A DNA stretch of 64,000 bases from Tricholomella constricta. Lineage: Eukaryota; Basidiomycota; Agaricomycetes; Agaricales; Lyophyllaceae. This document shows positions 13,430 through 21,958 of the stretch, one piece after another. The notes beneath the pieces are model-generated. The model was not told the origin of the DNA, ran no database searches, and saw nothing but the letters and a program-made list of their open reading frames with translations. Both the position numbers and the translations under genes were made by a program. The stretch spans positions 45,239 through 109,238 of the forward strand of contig JAACJP010000068.1 in NCBI GenBank assembly GCA_013368375.1. Direction: 5' to 3'. The first letter of the stretch is position 1. Every line of letters begins with the position of its first letter.

Positions 13430-16400
13430 TCAACGAAGACTCCCATCCAAATCCGTCGCAAACCTCCCTTCCCCATATCCATGTCCTTGCGCCCTCCCCC
13501 TCTCATTCGCGGCGTTGGGGGCGCCCGCATCAAGTGGCGCCCCAGAATCAACATACGCACTAAGGTAATCATACTCCTCCTCCTGGCCTGTCGGAACAGG
13601 TGGCAAGGCCTGCGACGGAGCCGGCGCAGCAGGCGGCTGTGCAGGCGACCCCGACCTCCCACGGCGATGGCGGCCGGGAGATCCTTCACGCTGCTGCTGG
13701 GGGTAGGGCGAGCTCGGGAGACGCTTCTTCACCGATAACGGGCTGGTGCTCCTGCCATCCGCCAACGACGGCGGGAGCTCGCCGCTGGCCATGCGCTGGG
13801 GGCGCTTGAAGGCTGCTGCGGAGATGGTGCGTGTGCCCGGCGCGACCTGGACCTGGGAGTTGAGGGAGGTGGTGGAGGATTTGGTTATAGGTGAGCCTGT
13901 GGAGGCGCCCCCGAGAGCCCCGCCGCGGTTGGGATACTCGGGGGGTGTTTGGTACGGTGACGTAGACGTAGATGAGGAAAGACGAGTCGACAGCGGTGGG
14001 AGACGAGGGGGGAAATCGTCTTGCGAGATTCGGGGAGGCGCGGCGGCTGAGCCGCTGTGCCTCGGTGTACTACCCTTTGACATTTGGCCATCATGTGCTG
14101 GCTGGGGAGGTGGTTGTTGATATTGGACCGACTCTTGCGCATAATGTGTGGGTGGAGGGTACTGTGCCGGTTCTTGCGGATACTGCGACGGTGGAGGATT
14201 ATGCTGACTAAAAGTCGCCGGTGGGGTACCATACGGCGAGTATGGCAGTGTGGGGGAGTCTGCTGTGCCTGGATGCGGGGAAGGGGTGCGCCTCGAGAAA
14301 GGCGCCGACGGGGGAACTAATGGCCCGTTGTCGATTTGTGGAGCAGTAGCGGCGCCATGACCGTGATCAAGCGAAAGTGGTTCGCGATCATGTGGATCCG
14401 CGAATGTTTGAGTGTTAGGGGATACGGGTGGGGAAGTATTGGAGTTTAGGTTTAGCGCATCCAACTCTCGACTGACTTCGCGCGCAGCTGCGGCGTTGAG
14501 TGCCCGCTCGTCGGTTTCGGAAGGATCAACAGACGGTGGGGGTACGCGACGCTGGTTCTGGAAACGAGTGTCGGTTGTTGGGGAACTATCCCCGGATAGC
14601 CCCCCGGCTTGGCTGGCTTGAGAATGCTCCAAATTTAGTTGCGCTAAATACGAAATATGTTTTCTATTCAGTTGGCGTCGAATATGAATTCGAATATAAT
14701 TATGCCGTACCTGTATCGATAGCAGGGGGTAGAGGTTGGTACTGAGGAGGTTGCCCCTCGGGCGGGAATTGCTGTTGTTGTTGCTGTTTCTGATGCAAAT
14801 ACTGCTGCTGGTGTGGGGAAGCAGGCTGCTCCTGATGCAAATACTGCTGCTGGTGTGGGGAAGCAGGCTGCTCCTGATGCATATACTGCTGCTGGTGTGG
14901 AGAAGCAGGCTGCTCTTGTGAATACTGGTACTGCGATACATTTCCACCCAGGCGACCGCGCCTATCGAGCTCATCATCGACATCGTTCACCTCTCCGAAC
15001 CTTACGTGTCTCGAAGCCGCGTCATCATCAGGATTCGTCATGTACGCCAGCCCACCCTCCTCATCCGACGGCGCATGCCTCTCTTCATGATGCAGGCTTG
15101 TGTTCCACGCTGTTCCCGGCCTAGGCTGTGTCGCTGCTCCCGGGGGCGGACCCTGGGGCGGGGCGTACGTCGCCGCATGTGACACCTCGTATGACACATC
15201 GGGCCTACCGAACTCCCCGAAGCCCTGCTGAGCCTGCGGGACAGTCGCTGGCGGACTCTGTGACGATGAGAGCGCCTGTGCAACCGAAGACGAGAACGAT
15301 TCGCTCTCCTGGCGCACCGGGGGGTCCGAGAGCGTGTATCCCGCCAGACCTGACGGGCGGTTTTTCACAGGGAAGGTGGCGAAGCGCCCGCCGCTGCCTG
15401 GCCCGGGCTGGTCGATTGGCCCAGGCGGATGTACGCCAAAGTCGTCGACGCTGCGCGGCTCGTTTTGAAGTTGGGAGTAGTATGGAGCACCGGGCTGGGT
15501 GGGTGATCCAGGCCCTGCGGTTGGCGATCCAGGCTGGTTGAAGAATTCGCCCGTTCCGAGGCCTTGTGGAGCTGGGAGGTAGTTCGATGGGGCCCCGCCA
15601 GCGGGGGTCATGTCACTTGAATTGTGCGGCGACCACTCGTTTTGGGGAGGTTGGCCGCCGGTGTTTTGCATGCCTAGACTTTGGAAGGCAGAATGAGGTG
15701 TACCGAAGGGGTTTGGAGGTGCATTTTGGAAGCCAGGTTGCGAGGATGTGCTCATCCTCGAGGAGGGTACGGTGGACATTACGACTTCACTAATGCAGCG
15801 ATGGGCTTCTGAAAGCAGTTGCTCCGTCTTGGCACGACCATAGTAGAGGTTTCGTGCCATTCCCGGTTGAGTGTGTTCTTCCGGGATTTCCTAGGATGTA
15901 CGATCAAAGATATGAAGGCGCGCAAAGGACAAACATACCGCGATGATAAGCTTTCCATACTCTCCGGCGATCTGCAAAGTAGATGAGATACAAGCTGGGT
16001 AGCAGGCAATCTAAACATACCGCTCCCTTCTCTGCGCACTCGAGCAGACCCCCAAATTTCAGCCCCATCCAAGCTCGGGTATTCGAGCGCTTATAGTCTC
16101 CGAGTGCTGCCTCCTCCGTCATGATCTCCGAGTCCATGCTCCTGATTTCGGCCCGCAGCGCATTTAGCGAGTCCGTCTGCATGGTCAGATTCTTGTGTTC
16201 CGGGCTCATCCTGCTGAGCTTCCTCTCCGCACTCTCGGCCTTGGAACACACCGCCTTTCGTCGTCGTTTGAGGTCGTCGAGATTTTCCTCGCGCGTTCGG
16301 ATTAACTTAAGGTAGTCTCGCATTGGGTGCCCATGGGAAGCATATTGTGATAACACGGAAGCCCACAGCGTTAATAGAGTGGTCGAGGCGCTGAGAATGT

Positions 16401-16712
16401 CCTGAAGAGTACCATGCGTCAATTCTGTGATGAGCGTTATTGAACGGAAGATTCATACGCCTAGATCATCTCCTTCCCCGGAGCCCCAGATCCGCAGCGC
16501 CTCCGCAGCCTTTGCAAAGTCTGTACTGAGTTTCTGTAGTCTGTATGCCTTCAGTGCTTGAAGTCAAAAGCGGGGCCATGGTTGGAAACTTACGAGATAA
16601 GGACCTGCTTTTCGGCAAGAATTAGATCTTGTAAGGGTCTGAGATCACGGTTACCCCCAAGTGCGGGGATTGTCGAGTTGTGTGCGATTTTTGTAGCAGC
16701 AGACTTGAACAT
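13430..16712 (-). CDS. Pil1/LSP1-domain (eisosome BAR-like) protein with long disordered tail
   Basis: Pil1-family proteins form crescent BAR-like dimers that scaffold furrow-shaped plasma-membrane eisosomes. The ATG at 16712 begins MFKSAATKIAHNSTIPALGG. Exons then give RDLRPLQDLILAEKQVLIS, LQKLSTDFAKAAEALRIWG and a long helical exon (about 16425-16015). That exon contains HPMRDYLKLIRTREENLDDLKRRRK-like heptads (quoted as HPMRDYLKLIRTREENLDD) and ERKLSRMSPEHKNL, as in the Pil1 core. Two small introns follow, then a large exon (about 15890-14712), a short intron with donor GTACGG, and the final exon to 13430. The whole is about 1000 residues, whereas ascomycete Pil1/Lsp1 are about 340. The extra roughly 780 residues are Pro/Ser/Gln-rich and predicted disordered. 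The tail contains three copies of a 14-residue EQPASPHQQQY(M/L)HQ repeat. Exact acceptor of the last exon is uncertain (near 14670-14650). Confidence 0.85.
14791..14916 (-). repeat. Three 42-bp coding repeats (EQPASPHQQQY(M/L)HQ)
   Basis: The unit begins tgatgcaaat or tgatgcatat on the plus strand at 14791, 14833 and 14875. It lies in frame inside the disordered tail of the Pil1-like protein and is followed toward the C-terminus by a run of Gln codons. Copy number is likely to vary between strains. Confidence 0.93.
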
Positions 16713-17062
16713 GCTGATGATATTGTCGTTGATGGTGTAGAGTATGTCGTAGGAGTGATCAAAGTGACGGCTTGACGTTACGACCGCGACCTTGAGCACC
16801 GCCAGGCACCGCCTCATTCATAAACAAGTCACATCATCATAAATGATTACCTAAACAAAATTCGCGTTCTCGACGTCGACGGTTCAGATAGAGCTTTCTG
16901 CTGAATTTGACTCGTAGGTAGACGCGGTAAGTCTATAAGATGAAGGAGATTAGACAAACTTCAATTCGTAATGATTGATTTAATTAATGAGATCAGACGA
17001 GCGAGATTAGTAGATTGAACAACGGTGAGTGACTGAGCATGCCATTCGGTTGGCAACAGTGT
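16713..17062. other. Intergenic, promoter side of the Pil1-like gene
   Basis: AT-rich stretch with repeated taatta/gattga words near 16970-17020. No gene is seen. It should contain the Pil1-like promoter, but no clear TATA box stands out. Confidence 0.4.
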
Positions 17063-17387
17063 CATAATACATTGCGTTGAAGACTCTGAGGATAAACAAA
17101 CTGAAAGAGGAGGTCGAGGTTAGCAGCGTCTCCGGTAAGGTTAGTCACTTCATCGAGCTCGAGGGTTTTAAATTCCGACGGCGGGAAAGAGTTTCAAGAT
17201 TCTTGCGATGTAAATACTATAGAGAATTGGACTCCATCAAACACGACGACTGCATCGAGCGCACAGACTAGACAGACGCGTCAACCATTTTTTTCACGGC
17301 GCAAAGCATGTAGTAACTGGAGCTTACAGCACGTCGAGCCACAGGCGATGCCTTCTGTGGCTCTTCAGGCTTAGGACTGTCGACCAT
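17063..17387 (-). pseudogene. Decayed BTB/POZ gene fragment
   Basis: Reading minus, an ATG at 17387 opens MVDSPKPEEPQKASPVARRA, followed by a GTAAGC donor. This resembles the short first exon of the intact neighbour. Further on come LDAVVVFDGVQFSI (compare IIFQSVDGVFFELH next door), HRKNLETLS in another frame, then FPPSEFKTLELDEVTNLTG and NLDLLFQFVYPQ, ending at a stop at 17063. These are BTB landmarks in the correct order, but they sit in different frames with an in-frame TGA, and the rest of the domain is absent. I read it as a third tandem BTB paralogue that has decayed. Confidence 0.8.
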
Positions 17388-17439
17388 TATAGCGAATTCG
17401 GATTGCAGAGATGACAGAAGTCTTCGATTGGGCCTGTCT

Positions 17440-19501
17440 TTATCTCTGTTCTGATTTAACTAAAGTACTGAACCTCGGAATAGCTTTTATAGCGCTCTCC
17501 ACAGTGCGCCTCCACAGCAAAATTTCGTTTTCATGATAAGGGCAGCAGCACGATCCCACGTCAAAGGTGTCATCCAAGTTTTGCAAAGATGGTGCACCCC
17601 TGCCGAGCTTGCTCAAAACCTTTACAGTCAGATGATCGGAAGAACCATCGCATCTTCGATTTCGCTTGGAAGGCTTGTGCTCGCTACGTTCTTTTATGCT
17701 TTGGTCGGAGCAGAACTTGAATGCTTCACGGGCAATCTCGTTCCATCGTTCATGATAGCCGAGCTTTGCACAACCATTAGCCTAGGGCTCCGGACTGAGG
17801 TACTTGGTTTATGATGTACTCACCCACTGGATGATCACATCGGAGCTCATGAGTTTGACCGTATCTAGAAGGGGTTTTCCGATCAACAAGGGAGCACCCA
17901 TATCCATGAGTTTGCGATTGTTGGTCCTCAAGGCATGTTTCATAACAGCGCTCGTATGATGGACGAGATTGAGTGGAAGGGCATCCCTGAATCATGCTTG
18001 ATCATCTCGAAGGGCAGCGCAAGCACAACATAACACTTACGACAGGCGAATCTCAATAACACCTAGGGCCGTATAGATTTTGTACTGTTCGGCCGCGGTA
18101 AAGAGCAGTTCCAAAGTATGGAAGTCGATTAATTCCAGGTCGGGATGCGGAAACGGGTACAGAAACTGGAACAGAAGTCGGAGTGTGGAGGAAGCATGAG
18201 GAAGTTGGATGGGTGCGATGGAGTCATATTCAGGAGGAAGGAGATTCGCTGCGCATGCTTTGATGTTTTGCTGGTGTAGTTCAAAGAATACTCCATCGAC
18301 GGATTGGAATATGATATCTGCATCACTTCCGAATGCTGTGATCCGTTAGCTTAACCAGAAGGACTGACCAGAGGGTAGAAGCGACTCACATATCCTCTGC
18401 ACCGGCGTTTCGCCATCTGCGTGAGCCACTTCTACGAGGGAGTCTGGCTCGGCTTTTGTTTCCTAAATGTAAGACTCTGATTAGAACGCAAGACGTTGGC
18501 AAGAAGACTTGGAGAAGAAAAACACCTCAGATGGATCATCATCAGGAAAGAATACTACGCTGATACTCGGCATTCGCTTAATTTCGGCTTCCAATGACTT
18601 GCGCCAGGATTTCATGAAAGACATTTTTTCCTCACAGGAAGAACACTTGGCAGAGGGGAACACAGAATCCAGAGCATGCAGTACGTTCATGCCTGCGCTT
18701 AGCCTAGTTATCGTTTCGATCACATATTCGTGGCCCAGCTTTCCACACTCTTCAGACGTGCAACGAAGCTTAGGTAGTTTCTGAGCATTCGGAACACAAG
18801 ATATGGAGAACCTCCAGGCCCGTGACCATTGAGTATGATATCGAATCTGTAAAATCGTCTGTATCAGAAAGATAGCAAAAGTAAACCTTGAAACACGTGC
18901 CCAAGCCTTGTGATAAGGTTGGGGCATGTTGTGCAAAACATCCTCCAGTGAACGATCCAAAAGAAGCGGCGCAGCACGAGCAACGATCTTTTGATTGTTG
19001 TGTTTCAACGCATGCATCAGAATTCCTTCGCTGTGATCTGGGAGCCTTTTGCTACGAAAAGAAAATGTTAAAAGGTTATTGCCAATGTGTGGAGAATTAG
19101 ATCCTACATAAGATGAATTGAGCAAAGATTCATCGCAGAGTAAACTCGATACTTCTCTGCTGCTTCCGCCAGCATAAACAACACACCGGATTCCATCCCT
19201 TTCAGATCAGGTTGAGGCTGATGATAGATGAATTGGAAGAGAAGCTCCAGAGTCGAAGATGACTCGGATAATGTAACGACGTCGAAAATAGAGCGCTCAG
19301 GCGGCGAAAAACGCTCCGCACAGGCCGCCAAGTTCTGTTTGTGAATGTAGAACATGACACCATCAGCCGATTGAAATACTATATTGGCATCCTGGGCATT
19401 GACTGACACAAGTCAGGCTCAGAGACTCAGTTTTGGACTGGTGATTGCTCACATCTCTCAGAAACACGGGGTTCCGTAATGGAAGGGACTTCCTTCGCCA
19501 T
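17440..19501 (-). CDS. Protein with two tandem BTB/POZ domains
   Basis: The ATG at 19501 starts MAKEVPSITEPRVSER. After a GTGAGC intron comes the first BTB domain: NAQDANIVFQSADGVMFYIH, FSPPERSIFDVVTLSES, TLELLFQFIYHQPQPDL, AAEKYRVYSAMNLC. Its C-terminal part runs to DDDPSE, ending at 18526. A 63-nt GT/AG intron (18525-18463, with CTAAT before TTTAG) joins in phase 0 to ETKAEPDSLVEVAHADGETP and a second BTB domain: GSDADIIFQSVDGVFFELHQ, LLPPEYDSIAPIQL, TLRLLFQFLYPFPHPDL, AAEQYKIYTALG. The tail ends at a TAA at 17440. The total is about 560 residues; agaricomycete BTB proteins of this type usually carry one domain. If the junction intron is not spliced, the first module ends alone at 18481 and the second lacks an in-frame ATG. 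BTB domains dimerise and often link to Cullin-3; partners here are unknown. Confidence 0.75.
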
Positions 19502-20209
19502 TTTGAGCAGCAGTACGAGCGAGAAACTTTAGAGTCGGGAATTTTGTTGACGATGAAAGCTGGAGCCCGAGGAGCTGTGGGAATCGAAGGTCGACGGGTT
19601 TTATTCAGCCCAGTCTCAGATCATGACTACTTTTCCGCGAGGCCCATCGATAGAGATTGGCTCGATGATTTACCCCCTTATAAGCATCACAAGAAGTGCA
19701 TCGACGTTCGCGTGGATCCTGACCGGGAAGTGCATGAAAGTCCCAGATTGACTCGAGCTGAACCTACTGTAATTTCTTGGTGTATCTCAAGCTCCAGGAC
19801 ATGCCTGAAATTGAGGAATGCGGTTCGTGACAAGAGTTGTGACTCTGAGAAGTGAAGAGATGCCGATTTGCCTCGTGTCTCCCTTTCACCCAAGTCCGAG
19901 CGATTCGGAACGACGAAGAGGATGCCTTGAAGCCGAGAGCTCAACGGGATGATAGTGGTAGTATTGCCACCTGGAGAGTTCATATACAGTCCAGATATGA
20001 TCATGATGTGAATTCGCTAACTTTTTCTTCAAGTCCGCTCTGCCCAATTAGTTTCAATGTCTCGACCACTCCGCGAAGAGTCCGCGTAAACGTCCGAACT
20101 GGTCCCTTATAACACTTCGAACTGGTCCCTTATAACACTTCGAAGTGGTTCCTTATAACACCACAAACTTTGGCACGTATGTACGGTTGATCCTCGAACC
20201 GGGCGCTGA
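19502..20209. other. Intergenic between BTB gene and Gypsy element
   Basis: No supported gene. The right part holds a short tandem repeat (20095-20163). The region should contain the BTB-gene promoter. Confidence 0.45.
20095..20163. repeat. 23-bp tandem repeat, three copies
   Basis: Unit cgaactggtcccttataaca(ctt) begins at 20095, 20118 and 20141. The third copy has two substitutions (cgaagtggttcc). It lies about 50 bases outside the left LTR. Confidence 0.9.
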
Positions 20210-20214
20210 GCTCT

Positions 20215-20523
20215 TGTTAAGACTCGATTGAGAATGACAATGATAAAAGCAGGAAAATAACTTAGAATCAATCAAGTTCAGAACACTGAGTTGATTCGAC
20301 AAAATACAAGTTACAAATCTAGAGGGTTTATATAGTACAATTTATAGGAGCTAAAGAAAAGGAGAAAAGGATAAGTCTATCATCTGAATAATAAGATAAA
20401 GTGGGTCTGTAGGTAATTGGTGGAAATAAGTGGATATGTCTAGGTTTTCAATAAATGTGATAAAATAATATATAGGAGATAAGATAGGAGAAGAGTGTGA
20501 CTTAGCAATAGGAATTCGTTACA
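20215..20523 (-). repeat. Left LTR (3' LTR of the Gypsy element)
   Basis: 309 bp, tgttaagact...cgttaca on the plus strand. It matches the right LTR base for base by eye. It contains a TATATAAA box (minus strand) at 20327-20334. Confidence 0.97.
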
Positions 20524-21958
20524 CTACCCCCTCTTTCAGAATCGATGTTGAGTAGTCCTTCGATTTCGGCGGTTTTGTAACTCTGCCGTAACGGGTTGTG
20601 GTTTGAAGAGGTGGTTCATAGTCTCTTTGCCACGGGCCGGGAGGTGGAGAAGGAGATCGTGATCGGTGACCTGCGTCGGGAGTATTTGTAATGATCGGTT
20701 GAGGTTTGGTGATAGAAGGATCGAGGTTGAAACGGGGCGGATGAGGTCGACGAGGGTTGTGACGATGGAATCTTTCTAAGGTTTCGTAGCAAGTTGTCGG
20801 TATTTCGGAGAGAGGTACCCAAGAATTTTCAGAGTCTGGTAGATCTTTCCATTGGACGAAGTAGTCAAATCGGCGTCCAATTTTTCGAGAGTCGATGATA
20901 AATTGAATGTCGCGTGGTTGATCGGGAATGACGTCGAAACTCAGATCGGGAGTTTTTGGAGGAGTACAACGATCGGGAATGATATCTGGGGAAACATACT
21001 TTTCGAGTAGGGATACGTGGAAGACGGGGTGTAAACGAGGAAACGATTTAGGAAGGGATAGAAGGAATGTGGAGTTAGAGAGTTTCTTGGCAATGGGGAA
21101 GGGTCCGATTTTGCGGAAATCGAGTTTATCGGTAGGCCGAGACGTCTTGATGTTGCGACGAAGTAACCAAACGGGTTCGCCTTCATTGAAATCCGGTGCC
21201 GGTAGGTGATGTTGATCGTAGTACTTGGCCATTTGTTCTTGGGAATGCATAAGTTCGATACGGAGTTCATCTTGTATAGTTTTGATCCGGTCGGCGAATT
21301 CGGTAGCGGAAGGATTTGTTGTGCGATCGGTCAAGCGAATTTCAAAATCGGGATGATATCCAAGGTTGGCGAAGAACGGAGTTTGTTGCGTAGAGTTGTT
21401 GAAGGAATTGTTGAACGAGAATTCAGCCAAGAGCAAGTAATCAACCCAATCGTCTTGCTGATACGAGCATACCGATCGAAGGTATATTTCCAGTGTTTGG
21501 TTCGTTCTCTCCGTAAGACCGTCCGTTTGAGGGTGATATGCGGTTGAAGGCTTCATTTTGGTACCACATAATTTCATCAGGTGGTTCAGGAAAGAGGAGA
21601 TGAAGACGGAACCGCGATCGGAGACGATAGATTGGGGAAATCCATGGTGGCGAAAGATACGATCGAGGTACAAACGAGCGAGTTCAGGCGCGTCCATGGA
21701 TTCATTGCAAGGAATAAAATGCGCCGATCTTGTCATGCGATCGCATACGACCCAGATGGAGTCGTAACCGTGCGATAGAGGTAACTTGGTGATAAAGTCC
21801 ATGGATGGATTTCCAAGGGCGATTGGGAATGTCGAGAGGTCGAAGGAGACCATAAGGCTTGTGCGTGTTGTGCTTGGTGCGTTGACATAGATCGCAAGAG
21901 CGAACATAGTCGCGAACGTATCTGCGCATACCAGGCCAAGAGTAATCGCGCTCGACAT
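20519..21958 (-). pseudogene. Gypsy integrase core and chromodomain, out of frame with pol
   Basis: The conserved part starts at SMDFITKLPLSHGYDSIWVV (about 21797) and continues through the DDE core: VVCDRMTRSAHFIP, IVSDRGSVFISSF, STAYHPQTDGLTERTNQTLE. It then has the usual GPFPIAKKL and HPVFHVSLLEKY region and a C-terminal chromodomain, FDYFVQWKDLPDSENSWVP. It ends with EGVV and a stop three bases inside the LTR. A one- or two-base indel near 21800 separates it from the upstream integrase part. The N-terminal portion of this open frame (21958-21800) is only a shadow of pol. Chromodomains of such elements usually steer insertion to methylated-histone chromatin. Confidence 0.9.
20524..20537 (-). 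other. Polypurine tract of the Gypsy element
   Basis: The minus strand reads GAAAGAGGGGGTAG directly against the 3' LTR. This is the usual plus-strand primer position. Confidence 0.85.

Noticed and set aside
18129..18326. Minus-strand frame over the second BTB domain
   Set aside because: A shadow frame of the BTB exon, which has the conserved landmarks.
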